In this document: positions 27,242-36,139 of the stretch, one piece after another | How the letters are laid out: every line of letters begins with the position of its first letter | Position numbering within the stretch: the first letter of the stretch is position 1 | Origin: Anaerobium acetethylicum | GTDB lineage: Bacteria; Bacillota; Clostridia; Lachnospirales; Lachnospiraceae | Assembly: GCF_900096945.1 (NCBI RefSeq) | Contig: NZ_FMKA01000001.1 | Coordinates: 1-64,000, forward strand | Direction: 5' to 3' | DNA length: 64,000 bases | The notes under the pieces: generated by a model | The model's database searches: none | Told to the model about the DNA's origin: nothing | Seen by the model: only the letters and a program-made list of their open reading frames with translations | Translations under genes and position numbers: made by a program

Positions 27242-27251
27242 CATATATAAT
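27223..27251 (+). promoter_or_regulatory. Sigma-A type promoter of the aspartokinase gene
   Basis: TTGATA (27223-27228) and TATAAT (27246-27251) are separated by 17 bp. Transcription would start about 40 bp before the ATG. The leader is too short for a lysine riboswitch. Confidence 0.75.
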
Positions 27252-27296
27252 GTGATTATTTTAAGACATTAATTTGATAAAGGAAGAGGTCAATCT

Positions 27297-28613
27297 ATGA
27301 ATAGTACAAAAGTTGTAAAGTTCGGTGGAAGCTCACTTGCTGATGCGAACCAATTTAAAAAAGTTGCAGAAATCATCCATGCAGACAAAAACAGACGTTT
27401 TGTTGTTGCATCCGCTCCTGGAAAACGTTTTGATGCCGATGTGAAAGTAACGGATATGCTCTATGCATGTTATGAAAAAGCATCAAAAGGCGAAAAATTC
27501 GAAAAAGAATTCGGTTTTATTGAAGAACGTTATAATGGCATTATTAACGATCTGAATTTAGATATCTCTTTAGAAGAGGAATTTAAATATATCAAAGCTT
27601 CATTTGCCCACAGCGCAGGACGCGACTATGCTGCCAGCCGTGGCGAATACCTGAACAGTATTTTGCTTGCAAAATATCTTGGTTTTGAGTTTATTGATAC
27701 GGTAGGTCTTATTTACTTTAATGAAAGTGGTGAATTCGATCTTGAGAGAACCATCTCTACGCTTGGACCCAGACTGGCGGAGGTTGAATATGCTGTAATT
27801 CCAGGCTTTTATGGATCAATGCCGAATGACACCATCAAGACTTTCTCCCGTGGCGGTTCCGATGTCACAGGTTCTATCGTATCCAGAGCAGTAGAAGCTG
27901 ATATCTATGAGAACTGGACAGACGTAAGCGGCTTCCTGATCTGCGATCCAAGAATCGTTAAGAACCCAGAGGCGATTACTACAATTACATACAAAGAATT
28001 AAGGGAACTTTCCTATATGGGCGCTACAGTACTGCATGAAGATGCTATTTTCCCTGTACGTACAGTTGGTATTCCAATCAATATCAAGAATACGAACAAA
28101 CCTGAAGATGCTGGTACGATGATTGTTGCACAGACAGTTGACAGCTGCCCGAACGTTATCACAGGTATTGCAGGCAAAAAAGGCTTCTCCGTTATCAATA
28201 TTGAAAAAGATATGATGAACAGTGAGGTCGGTTTCGGAAGAAATGTTCTCCGTTCTCTGGAGAAGCAGGGGATCTGTTTTGAACATATTCCTTCTGGCAT
28301 TGATACGCTTGGTGTTGTCGTGAGCACGGATTCATTAAAAGGCAAAGAAAAAGCAGTTTTAGATGAAATCATTTCCAGGACAAATCCTGACCATATTGAA
28401 ATCGAGAACAATCTTGCTTTAATCGCTGTTGTAGGCCGCGGTATGAAAAAGGCAAGAGGAACTGCAGCTAAAATCTTTACTGCACTTGCTCAGGCTAAAA
28501 TCAATATCAAAATGATCGACCAGGGATCTTCAGAACTGAACATTATTGTTGGTGTTGAGGAAGAAGATTTTGAAGAAGCGATCAGAGCAATCTATAATAT
28601 CTTCGTTCAGTAG
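27297..28613 (+). CDS. Aspartate kinase (monofunctional)
   Basis: It phosphorylates aspartate, the first step to lysine, threonine, methionine and diaminopimelate. The N-terminal KVVKFGGSSLADA, the substrate segment SRGEYLNSILLA, FSRGGSDVTGSIV, and two C-terminal ACT domains (about 305-370 and 380-438) are visible. 438 residues fits the class with no homoserine dehydrogenase fused. Codons such as CGT and GTT are more frequent than in neighbours, suggesting high expression. GGAAGAGG precedes ATG 27297. It is a single-gene unit with its own promoter. Confidence 0.93.
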   Translation: MNSTKVVKFGGSSLADANQFKKVAEIIHADKNRRFVVASAPGKRFDADVKVTDMLYACYEKASKGEKFEKEFGFIEERYNGIINDLNLDISLEEEFKYIKASFAHSAGRDYAASRGEYLNSILLAKYLGFEFIDTVGLIYFNESGEFDLERTISTLGPRLAEVEYAVIPGFYGSMPNDTIKTFSRGGSDVTGSIVSRAVEADIYENWTDVSGFLICDPRIVKNPEAITTITYKELRELSYMGATVLHEDAIFPVRTVGIPINIKNTNKPEDAGTMIVAQTVDSCPNVITGIAGKKGFSVINIEKDMMNSEVGFGRNVLRSLEKQGICFEHIPSGIDTLGVVVSTDSLKGKEKAVLDEIISRTNPDHIEIENNLALIAVVGRGMKKARGTAAKIFTALAQAKINIKMIDQGSSELNIIVGVEEEDFEEAIRAIYNIFVQ

Positions 28614-28627
28614 GAGTGGGGATGTTC

Positions 28628-28850
28628 GTCACTTTGCACAGGTTTTCGAATGAGGACGTGATGCAAAACATGTTGATTCGCAGCGCGCTCTCGCTTAGAT
28701 GAAGACGTAGTGGTACTTAGGCCGCAAAGTACGCGGCCTAAGTACCAACGTCTTCATAAAGCTGCTCATCAATTCATGTTTTGTATCACTGCGTGATAGA
28801 TGGCGGTTGTGCAAATTGACGAAGCTGAATGTTATAATAGGGCTTTTAAG
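28628..28850 (+). mobile_element. Palindromic element family II, copy A
   Basis: The core 28628-28820 is bounded by GTCACTTTGCACA and TGTGCAAATTGAC. Inside are nested inverted repeats: GTGATGCAAAACATG with CATGTTTTGTATCAC, ATGAAGACGT with ACGTCTTCAT, and a central CTTAGGCCGC/GCGGCCTAAG hairpin. The outer right end keeps GGGCTTTTAA; the outer left end is lost. No coding frame. It separates the aspartokinase stop from its probable terminator. Confidence 0.85.
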
Positions 28851-28891
28851 TTGATAATTGAAATAGAAATGCCTGAATATAGATAAATTGT

Positions 28892-28920
28892 CCCCTGAAC
28901 TTCGGTTTGGGGGATTTTTT
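28892..28920 (+). terminator. Intrinsic terminator downstream of aspartokinase
   Basis: TCCCCTGAAC, the stable loop TTCG, then GTTTGGGGGA and TTTTTT. It lies about 280 bp beyond the aspartokinase stop, on the far side of repeat copy A. Confidence 0.8.
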
Positions 28921-29073
28921 AGCTCAGAAGAGGAAGTATAATATGAGATAAAAAATGCTCTGCGCAGGATTTGCGGTCGGGTTTGAGGTATTTGAATAAC
29001 AGGTGAAAAATCATTCGTGATGTGGTAAAGTAGAGGTAGCAGAAGACAACCTTTGAAGAAGGGAGCTCCGTCT

Positions 29074-30201
29074 ATGAAAAACTCATTTGTGATAACCAGA
29101 ATCAAAAAAATTCAGATTGAAGTCAACATCAGTTGGTTCCTAGTATTCAGCCTTATGATATACACTCTTGCGACAGGCTATTTCCCGTCTGTTTATCCGG
29201 ATTTGAATGTCTCTTCGCGGTGGATTCTCGGAGGCATCATAGCATTGCTGCTGTTTGGCTCTGTTCTGCTCCATGAGCTGGGCCATTCACTTGTATCGAT
29301 CAGACAGGGGATACCGGTTAAGAAGATAACGTTGTTTATCTTTGGCGGCATTGCCCAGATTGAGAAGGAACCGGATGAACCGGTCAAGGAGCTGAAGATT
29401 GCAGCAGCGGGTCCGTTGGTCAGTATCTTTCTTTTTTTGCTTTTTATGGCGATGGCCAGACTGTTAGGTTATATCGGTGCGCCTGAAGTCCTGGTGATTC
29501 CCATGGACTACCTTTCCAGTGCGAACCTGATACTTGCTGGATTCAACCTGATTCCGGCGTTTCCGCTTGACGGAGGCAGGATTTTGAAATCAGTCATCTG
29601 GTACTTCAGCAAGGACGGGCAGAAAGCGACAAAAGTTGCTGCTTTTACAGGCAGCTTGTTCGGTTTTTTTCTGATTTTTATTGGCGTTTTCCTGCTTCTG
29701 AATAATTTTATTGTGGATGGAATATGGCTGGCCTTCATTGGCTGGTTCATCAATCAGGAATCGAAGTCGAGCTACCAGTCGAAGGTGCTGACTGATATTT
29801 TTGACAAGATCCAGGTGGATCAATTCATGACCGGAGATGTCGTGAGCGTCGATTCCGATATTTCTATACAGGAGCTGATCGAAAACTATTTCTATAAATA
29901 CAAATTCAATGCATTTCCCGTTGAAAAGGCGGGAAGGGTTGTTGGAATCGTGCGTGGGGAAAGCATCAAGAGGATACCGGCAGAGGCGAGAGGCCGGACT
30001 TTGTCAGGCAGCGTGGCAATCCCGCTGTCGGAGAACCTTGTAGTTTCGCCTTCCGATACTGTGACGACAGCCATGACAAAGACCGCTGCGAATGGCGTGG
30101 GACGTGTTCTTGTAATGGATACAGAAGGAAATCTGCTTGGTATCGTATCCAATACGGATATCCTGAACTACCTCAGAACCTATCAGCAGCTGAATGGGTA
30201 G
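29074..30201 (+). CDS. M50 site-2-type membrane protease with two CBS domains
   Basis: 375 residues from ATG 29074 (AAGAAGGGAG upstream; a TTG 21 bp earlier is less likely). An intramembrane zinc metalloprotease: HELGH at 67-71 within a membrane helix and the third ligand in FPLDGGRIL (Asp166). Several hydrophobic spans precede a cytoplasmic tail with two CBS domains (about 250-375: QFMTGDVVSVDSD and VVSPSDTVTTAM), which usually bind adenine nucleotides. It resembles S2P proteases of the SpoIVFB-like CBS class; the substrate is unknown. Confidence 0.9.
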   Translation: MKNSFVITRIKKIQIEVNISWFLVFSLMIYTLATGYFPSVYPDLNVSSRWILGGIIALLLFGSVLLHELGHSLVSIRQGIPVKKITLFIFGGIAQIEKEPDEPVKELKIAAAGPLVSIFLFLLFMAMARLLGYIGAPEVLVIPMDYLSSANLILAGFNLIPAFPLDGGRILKSVIWYFSKDGQKATKVAAFTGSLFGFFLIFIGVFLLLNNFIVDGIWLAFIGWFINQESKSSYQSKVLTDIFDKIQVDQFMTGDVVSVDSDISIQELIENYFYKYKFNAFPVEKAGRVVGIVRGESIKRIPAEARGRTLSGSVAIPLSENLVVSPSDTVTTAMTKTAANGVGRVLVMDTEGNLLGIVSNTDILNYLRTYQQLNG

Positions 30202-30321
30202 AGCTGCGAGAAGTGTGTATTAGCAGGTCCAGAGTAAGGTAACGAATTCCTGTGGAGATTGCATAAGTGAAGAAACTTAATAATTACATAGTATCTGTAA
30301 TGAAGAATATTATGGAATGAC

Positions 30322-30358
30322 AAAAACCCGAATCAGCTTTTAAGAGATTCGGGTTTTT
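30322..30358. terminator. Bidirectional terminator between convergent genes
   Basis: AAAAACCCGAATC pairs perfectly with GATTCGGGTTTTT, with A-run and T-run flanks usable from both strands. It serves the M50 protease (+) and the MerR gene (-). Confidence 0.9.
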
Positions 30359-30387
30359 GCATGTCAGCACTTTTTACTAATCCTATG

Positions 30388-30411
30388 TGATTATTCAGGA
30401 CGATGTCCTTT
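30388..30411. repeat. Remnant of an element family I end
   Basis: GTGATTATTCAGGACGATGTCCTT matches the terminal hairpin of family I copies (TATTCAGGAC and GTCC). It abuts and slightly overlaps the stop codon of the MerR gene on the - strand. Confidence 0.5.
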
Positions 30412-31168
30412 AAAGCTCCAGATATAGTTTCATGGCATCGCGCAGAAAGACAGCGCATCCTGGTGCGATTTTATCGTAGTAGGCGGTAAAACGAGGGTCA
30501 TCCACGTATCCCTGGACCAGGGCCATGTGCATTTCTTTTGAATATTCCGGCCAGTAATACATCAGCCACTTCTTGTGGAGGGCGCATGCCTTCTGTGCAA
30601 GCTCGCTGGAAGGATCGTTATTTTCAAAAGCAGCTCTGATTGCTTCATTGACTTCATTTGAAAGCTTTGAAACCTCATCTGCCTGTTCCTGTGTCATGTT
30701 CTTTACCTTCTGGTAGGAACTGTCGACTGCCTTGTCACCATATTGTTTCCTGATTTCCTTGCCGTATTTCGCTTCATTCTCTTCAAGCATTTTCTGCTTG
30801 AAGCCCTCAAATTTTTCCTTGTCAGACATGGTAGTTCTCCCTTCTATTGTGTCTATTGTTTTTTCCACATTTGCGATCAGCAGTTCAAGCTGTGATCGCC
30901 TTTCGACCAGTTTCTCATGATGTTCCTGAAGCGCCTTGCGTTCATCGAATGCGGGGGAATCTATGATCTGGCGAATGCCAGCCAGATCCACATCCAGCTC
31001 CCGGTAAAATAAGATCTGCTGAAGCCTTTTGATTTCAGCCTCACCGTATATGCGGTATCCGGAGGAACTGATTCGGGCGGGCTTCAGAAGGCCGATTTCG
31101 TCATAGTATCTGAGCGTCCTCGTACTGACGCCAGCCAATCCAGCCAATTTTTGAATGGTGTATTCCAT
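30410..31168 (-). CDS. MerR family regulator with TipAS domain
   Basis: 252 residues: an N-terminal MerR winged helix (YTIQKLAGLAGVSTRTLRYYDEIGLLKPARI), a dimer coiled coil at about 80-110, then a C-terminal TipAS domain (about 130-250; W-containing KKWLMYYWPEYSKEM) that in TipAL and its relatives binds drugs or peptides. AAGAAGAGGTGATG lies upstream of the start. It sits opposite a promoter with a 19-bp spacer and probably activates itself. No efflux pump gene is adjacent. Confidence 0.9.
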   Translation of the reverse strand: MEYTIQKLAGLAGVSTRTLRYYDEIGLLKPARISSSGYRIYGEAEIKRLQQILFYRELDVDLAGIRQIIDSPAFDERKALQEHHEKLVERRSQLELLIANVEKTIDTIEGRTTMSDKEKFEGFKQKMLEENEAKYGKEIRKQYGDKAVDSSYQKVKNMTQEQADEVSKLSNEVNEAIRAAFENNDPSSELAQKACALHKKWLMYYWPEYSKEMHMALVQGYVDDPRFTAYYDKIAPGCAVFLRDAMKLYLEL

Positions 31169-31189
31169 TTGTTCATCACCTCTTCTTTG

Positions 31190-31220
31190 ATCATAATCTT
31201 TTACGTAACGTTAATGTCAA
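31190..31220 (-). promoter_or_regulatory. MerR-type promoter with 19-bp spacer
   Basis: On the - strand, TTGACA (31220-31215) and TATGAT (31195-31190) are separated by 19 bp, the overlong spacing typical of promoters that MerR proteins untwist. The spacer holds TTAACGTTACGTAA with a TTACGTAA palindrome. It lies 22 bp before the MerR gene, pointing to autoregulation. Confidence 0.7.
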
Positions 31221-31473
31221 GCGATTATTAAATTGTTCTGGATTTTTTTAAAGACATTATTTCTCTGTAGTTGGTGTTCAATCACTGGTTAAAGCAATAT
31301 GTTTTTTTGCGAGTGTAGCGAAGTAAAAGTCACAGAAAACCCGAGTCATGCTGCATAAGCAGGAAACACAATCTGTAAAAAATCGATGCAGAGTAGTATA
31401 ATGGGAGAAGAACAGCAGACCAGAAAAAAATGCAGCCGCACTAATAAGGCGGTCAGCAGAAGGAGGAAGCTTT

Positions 31474-31725
31474 ATGGATGCATCGCAGATATACAATGTC
31501 ATCGTAATTGCCATCATTGTGGTTCTGTTTATCGTATTCTTTCTGACAAACAGGAAGGCGAAAAACAAAAAACTGACACCGCTTGCAGCAATCGCATTCG
31601 CATTCGTTATTGCAGGTATCGTCTTCGGGGAAAACAGGCCAGTCGGTTACAGCCTGCTTTTTGTCGGGGTTGCGCTGGCTATGGCGGATATAGTTTTAAG
31701 AATGAAAAAGTCAAACAGAGGATAA
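31474..31725 (+). CDS. Small three-helix membrane protein
   Basis: 83 residues from ATG 31474, with AGAAGGAGGAAG upstream. Hydrophobic spans lie at about 7-25, 37-52 and 56-75, with a NRKAKNKK basic loop between the first two and a basic tail (RMKKSNRG). No family is recognised. It stands alone between the MerR gene and a repeat, so it may be under its own promoter. Confidence 0.6.
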   Translation: MDASQIYNVIVIAIIVVLFIVFFLTNRKAKNKKLTPLAAIAFAFVIAGIVFGENRPVGYSLLFVGVALAMADIVLRMKKSNRG

Positions 31726-31749
31726 GCGTCAGAGGCAATGTCCCAGATG

Positions 31750-31891
31750 GTAACTATTCAGAACTCCTGTCACGCGAGGTGTTTTATGCTGAATTTGCAT
31801 AAAAACCCGAGACATGCCTGCGCCAAATTGCTGATTATGCAATTTGTGTGCATCATCGGTGACTATGAAGGACATGGTCCTGAATAGTTAT
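31750..31891 (+). mobile_element. Element family I, full copy with 8-bp target duplication
   Basis: 142 bp from GTAACTATTCAG to CTGAATAGTTAT. Perfect direct repeats CCCAGATG flank it (31742-31749 and 31892-31899). Inside are hairpins: TTATGC/GCATAA, CAAATTGC/GCAATTTG, and GACTAT..GGAC/GTCC..ATAGT at the right end. No coding frame. The GTAA ends and 8-bp duplication fit IS66-type ends. Confidence 0.85.
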
Positions 31892-31902
31892 CCCAGATGA
31901 AT

Positions 31903-32733
31903 CTATGACAGCAGTGCATGGCTTTTCAGCCAGTTAGCGACGCCGTCGTCCATATTGCTGCCGATCACCTGGGAACTTGCCTTTTTCACTTCTTCAGCCG
32001 CATTCGCGACTGCATAGGCCTCGTCGCAGGCGTGAAAAAGAGGAAGGTCATTCAGATTGTCTCCGAATCCCACCATTTTGCTGAAGCCGCAGTATTCCTT
32101 TATGAACATGGCGGCATTGTATTTTGTTGCGTTGCCGCTGAATACTTCGATGTACCATAGGTTATCCGAGTAGATGTCTTTGTAGCAGGCCATCTTAATG
32201 CCTTCAATCTGTTTCAGCTGCTGCTGGACTGGATCAAGCCGTTCCTTCGTATCCAGGAGGCAGAAGTAGATGATGTCCTCGTTGACGGTATTCCGGAGAT
32301 CACCGACCGGGCTGAATGTTTTATTGTATTTTTTTACCCTTTCGTCGTGAAAATCCTGGAGTGCCCGGCTGATCAGCTTTTCATGATAGACTGTCAGGAG
32401 GTCGTCCTTCACTTCGTACATGAAGCCGGTCATCTTTGTCGATTTTAAGATATCCAGTATCTTTTCAACATTGTTCCGGCCCAGAGTTTCTCTTTTTATG
32501 TAGGAACGGCTTTTTCTGTCATAAACAAGAACGCCGTTCATCAGGACAACCGGAAGGGAGAGGTTGACACTGCTTAATATGACGTCCGTGGAAGCGGCAG
32601 TCCTTGCCGTTGCATAGGAGAAATGCATACCCTGCCGGATCAAGTCGTTCAGGGTGTCTGTGGTGTAGCGGGATAATTCGGCAGATTTGTTCAGCAGAGT
32701 ACCGTCCAGATCTGATATGTAAAGTGTTTTCAT
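31903..32733 (-). CDS. HAD phosphatase of the Cof type
   Basis: 276 residues with the four HAD motifs: DLDGTLL (nucleophile Asp), TART, a Lys near 200, and GFGDNLNDLPLF. The large C2 cap places it in the Cof/YidA group that dephosphorylates sugar phosphates and cofactors. The specific substrate cannot be read from sequence. The gene's end lies 11 bp from an element family I copy. Confidence 0.88.
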   Translation of the reverse strand: MKTLYISDLDGTLLNKSAELSRYTTDTLNDLIRQGMHFSYATARTAASTDVILSSVNLSLPVVLMNGVLVYDRKSRSYIKRETLGRNNVEKILDILKSTKMTGFMYEVKDDLLTVYHEKLISRALQDFHDERVKKYNKTFSPVGDLRNTVNEDIIYFCLLDTKERLDPVQQQLKQIEGIKMACYKDIYSDNLWYIEVFSGNATKYNAAMFIKEYCGFSKMVGFGDNLNDLPLFHACDEAYAVANAAEEVKKASSQVIGSNMDDGVANWLKSHALLS

Positions 32734-32771
32734 AGTTGAGCTGATTCCTTTTTCTTTCTGTATTATGATAA

Positions 32772-32978
32772 GTGCGTCAAAAGCCTTCTTGAAACGTTTG
32801 GATTAGTCAATTTGCACAGTTGCCATCTATCGCGCAGTGATACAAAACATGTCTTAATGAGCAGCTTTATGAAGACGTTGGTATTTGGGCCGTGTATTCT
32901 GCGGCCCTATGTATCACTACGTCTTCATCTAAGCGAGAGCGCGCTGCGAATGAACATGTTTTGCATCACGTCCTCATT
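32772..32978 (-). mobile_element. Palindromic element family II, copy B (reversed, truncated)
   Basis: It keeps the outer end GCGTCAAAAGCC and the inner GTCAATTTGCACAG, the ACGTCTTCAT arms and GATGCAAAACATG in reverse orientation. Similarity stops at about 32978 before the second inner end. The centre (GGGCCG..CGGCCC) differs from copies A and C. Confidence 0.8.
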
Positions 32979-33203
32979 GTTGAAAAATGTCCAATACATG
33001 AAGTATAGCAGAAATGACCGGTTCTTCCAAGGTAGGAAACCAACAAAAGTACACCGTGATTCCCAACAATTTTAGACTCATAGATATGTTATACTGCTTC
33101 CATAAGCATAAACCTGCTTGAGGGAACAGTATTTTATATCGCAGGCAAGTCTGTCATCGAGATTAAAGGCTGCTTCGGTATGAGTGAATGGGAGGAATTA
33201 TAA

Positions 33204-33694
33204 GTGGAGATAAAAAAGATAGATCGTGAATTTTTCAAGGATCCGACAACTGATCCGGACTACAGCGTATCCGGTTTCTGGTTCTGGAATGATCTGATAA
33301 CGGACGAGAAGACAGAGGAACAGCTGAATATGATGAAGCGCATCCATGCGAACCAGCCTGTGGTGCATTCCAGGTTCGGACTGGAGAATGAGTACCTCAG
33401 CCAGGACTGGTTCGACCGGATCAGGAGCGTCATAGAAACCTGTAAGAAGAACCAGCAGAAGATATGGCTGTATGATGAAGATAACTGGCCAAGCGGAAAC
33501 TGATAAGACCTTATATTGAGAGCTATATCAATCAGGTTGTTCCAAGGGAGGAGAGCGGCGGTACTGCAGTCGCAGAGGAATTGATCAACAGCATGCTGGA
33601 AAATATGCCCTTGAGAGCGGCCAGAAGTTTTTCTGATTTGACAAATGAAAAGCTGGATGAGATAGTGGCAGCGCTGAATGCAATGCAGGAATAA
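33204..33694 (+). pseudogene. Decayed glycosidase: N-terminal fragment joined to a foreign-frame C-terminal fragment
   Basis: GTG 33204 (GGGAGGAATTATAA upstream) begins 99 residues resembling the start of large GH106-like glycosidases: FWFWNDLI, PVVHSRFGLENEYLSQDWFDRI, IWLYDEDNWPSG. The frame stops at 33501 just where the glycine-rich motif should continue. From about 33497 another frame reads on for about 65 residues (YINQVVPREESGG, ENMPLRAARSFSDLT) to TAA 33692-33694, like an enzyme's C-terminal tail. An internal deletion of some kilobases, possibly joining two genes, best explains it. Confidence 0.7.
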
Positions 33695-33706
33695 AGAGTT
33701 GACAGA

Positions 33707-33744
33707 ATGCCGTGGTGTGAAGCTGTTTCCTCCCACCACGGCAT
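33707..33744. terminator. Terminator-like hairpin between convergent genes
   Basis: ATGCCGTGGTG and CACCACGGCAT form a perfect 11-bp stem with a 16-nt loop, between the glycosidase remnant and the end of the LtaS-like gene. Neither side has a long T-run. Confidence 0.5.
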
Positions 33745-33768
33745 CTTGGCTATTTAACGTTTATGGCA

Positions 33769-35787
33769 TCATTTTCCGTACACAACCCGGTAATAGTCCT
33801 TGTCCAGGATCATGGCAGAATAGTAAAAACGGTTGTTTACAATGCCCTGGATTGATGAAACATAGCTCTCATCCACGGTCTGGCCATCGAATGCAGTGAA
33901 GGTATTGGTCACCGCATTGTACATTCCTTTTTCAGTAATGAAGCTTCTGTTCTGGAAAATCACCAGGGGTGCTGCATCTGAAAAGATGTCGCGCCCCATC
34001 AGGAGCCTCGAGTCATATTCCAGCCCCATGAGGTTTGACAGGGTCGGGAGGATGTCCAGACTCGACATCGGCTTTTCGATGGTTTCGGGCTCCATTCCGG
34101 GAGTATACAGAATGAAGGTGCTTTTATAAAGCTCGAAGTTCGTCTCGACCTTGTGCCCAAGGAGCTCGCTGATCTCGGAGTCCGCAAGACCGTAAGGGTA
34201 GTGGTCGCCGCTTATGGCGATCAGTGTCCTGTCCGCAATGCCTTTTTCCAGCAGTGTCTGGAGGAGCAGCTCCATAGCCCGGTCAAATTCGATCTGCGTG
34301 GCCAGGTACGCCTTTGGCCCTGTAGTATAGGGAAGGCCGGAAACAAGGTCACGGTTCTTATGGGCTATGTAGTTGCCGGTGAAGTTGTAAAGCATATGCC
34401 CGCTGACTGTCATATAGTAGACGTGGAAAGGCTGGCTTTCTACATATTCGCCCATGGTCTTTTCCATCATCTCAATGTCCGATTCCGGCCAGGTCTTCTT
34501 TACATCAAGCCCGTTGCCAATGCCCTTATAGTCGTAGCCCATGTTGGGATGGGTGATGTCTCTGTCGTAATAGGTGTATGTATGGTCGTGGTAGGCTTTG
34601 GTCAGGTAACCCAGGGTCTTCAGCTGGTTTCCCAGGGCAAAAGGCATATAATTGTCTCCGGATTTTGAGTAGCTCCAGACTCCGCTTTTTGGTATGAGTC
34701 CTGTGGTGGCAACGTATTCGCCGTCAGAAGTGGAGACGCCCCAGATCGGCGTGTAAAAATTTTCGAAACGGTACCCCTGGGAAGCCATTTTATACAGTGT
34801 GGGTGTCACGGTTTCGTTTACGGCAAGTGAGGAAAAGCCTTCTGCGGTAATGAGAATCAGATTGTAGCCTTCATACCTGCCAGTGTAGTCGTTCTTATTT
34901 GTAAAAGTGACATTTTTAAAATAGTCATGCATCTGCTTCAGGGTCTCGTTGCCGGTGTTTGACAGGAGCGAGTCAAAATCGATATTCATGGAGTTATATG
35001 TTACGGGCTTCACAACGGGATCTTCGTGGGCTTCTCCGGAGTCTGGGTTTTCAGGAGCTTCCTCTGCAGGATTCTCTGGGAGGCCATCATCATCATCAGC
35101 ATCGGTGCCTGCGTCGGAAGCAGGGTCCTGTGTCGGAGCCAGTTCCGGCGTCCATCCGATTGCCAGCCTGATCATATCCAGCCGCACTGTGGTCAGAAGC
35201 CCCAGCTTCTCTACGGAAAGGACTGGATAGTTTGAATTGAAATAAAGGTCGTAGGGGGAGTTCGGGGAATGGCTGCCGCTGTATATGGTACCAAGCCCTG
35301 CAAGGTGAAAAACAGCAATGGTGCAAAGGACGAGAGCCTTTTTTTTCCAGTCGGTCTTTGAAAAGGCGAATGCCATATTCCCAAAAGCTAGGAAAAGGAA
35401 AAAGGGAATAAAAAGCAGGATAATGGATCCTAGATTTTTTGCGGTCACTGTGAGGATCGTGCCGAAGAATTCCCGGAACACATCGCCAGCATTCCCGGCA
35501 GAATAGAGCGTATAGTAGGTCCTGAAAAACTTGAAGTATACAAGCTGGGAAGAGTAAAGGGTTCCCGTAATAAAAAGCAGGAAAAGCCCGGATATATAGA
35601 TGCCTCTTCCCGAAGCCAGGGTTGCAAGAAAATATAGCCCCGCTGAAAAGGAGAGGGTGAATAGCAGCATGGAAAAGGAGTCCCTGGAAAACAGGTTTCC
35701 AGTATTCTGCCTTACAAGTACGAATTCCATATAGACCAGTGATAATGCAAAGAAAACCAATAGCCAGAAATTGTTCAGCTTTTTCAA
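33769..35787 (-). CDS. LtaS-like membrane sulfatase / phosphoglycerol transferase
   Basis: About 672 residues. Five membrane helices occupy residues 1-180, then an acidic Asp/Glu/Pro-rich linker (about 220-260), then an extracellular sulfatase-fold domain. Visible metal and nucleophile segments: LILITAEGFSSL, GVSTSDGEYVATTGL (putative nucleophile Thr), and SGDHYPYG. This fits the LtaS family, which polymerises glycerolphosphate onto lipid anchors or modifies surface glycans. The longest frame starts at TTG 35805, but TTG 35787 has AAGGGG at a good distance. A glycerophosphodiesterase gene lies divergently 560 bp away. Confidence 0.85.
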   Translation of the reverse strand: MKKLNNFWLLVFFALSLVYMEFVLVRQNTGNLFSRDSFSMLLFTLSFSAGLYFLATLASGRGIYISGLFLLFITGTLYSSQLVYFKFFRTYYTLYSAGNAGDVFREFFGTILTVTAKNLGSIILLFIPFFLFLAFGNMAFAFSKTDWKKKALVLCTIAVFHLAGLGTIYSGSHSPNSPYDLYFNSNYPVLSVEKLGLLTTVRLDMIRLAIGWTPELAPTQDPASDAGTDADDDDGLPENPAEEAPENPDSGEAHEDPVVKPVTYNSMNIDFDSLLSNTGNETLKQMHDYFKNVTFTNKNDYTGRYEGYNLILITAEGFSSLAVNETVTPTLYKMASQGYRFENFYTPIWGVSTSDGEYVATTGLIPKSGVWSYSKSGDNYMPFALGNQLKTLGYLTKAYHDHTYTYYDRDITHPNMGYDYKGIGNGLDVKKTWPESDIEMMEKTMGEYVESQPFHVYYMTVSGHMLYNFTGNYIAHKNRDLVSGLPYTTGPKAYLATQIEFDRAMELLLQTLLEKGIADRTLIAISGDHYPYGLADSEISELLGHKVETNFELYKSTFILYTPGMEPETIEKPMSSLDILPTLSNLMGLEYDSRLLMGRDIFSDAAPLVIFQNRSFITEKGMYNAVTNTFTAFDGQTVDESYVSSIQGIVNNRFYYSAMILDKDYYRVVYGK

Positions 35788-35854
35788 ATCCCTCACCCCT
35801 TCCAAAATTGTTCGTCAGGTTATACTACGGAACTACCGAATAGTAACCTATATG

Positions 35855-35997
35855 GTAACTATTCAGAACCTCTGTCTTGCGAGGTGTTTTTATGCTGAAT
35901 TTGCATAAAAACCCGAGACATGCGTGCGCAAAATTGCTGATTATGCAATTTGTGTGCATCATCTGTGACTATGAAGGACATGATCCTGAATAGTCAC
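35855..35997 (+). mobile_element. Element family I, full copy
   Basis: 143 bp from GTAACTATTCAG to GAATAGTCAC, with the same three internal hairpins as the copy at 31750. The flanks CCTATATG and (C)CTATATT agree at 7 of 8 positions, an aged target duplication. A further end fragment (GAATAGTAAC, about 35837-35847) lies directly to the left. It lies in the LtaS-GdpD divergent gap. Confidence 0.85.
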
Positions 35998-36139
35998 CTA
36001 TATTTTATCATAAATGGCATAGCAATGGACAAAAAAAGATGGATTTCAATGCGTCGGATGTGATATACTGTTTGATTGTTGGCATAAAGCAATAGAAACG
36101 AACAGGAACAGTTATTCCTTGTTTCTTTTTGCAACATTT

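Noticed and set aside
27115-27296. A lysine riboswitch before aspartokinase
   Set aside because: The gap is too short after the promoter and lacks the conserved multi-helix core.
35026-35235. Several overlapping + strand frames opposite the LtaS-like gene
   Set aside because: They are shadows created by the Asp/Glu/Pro-rich linker coded on the - strand, with no ribosome sites.
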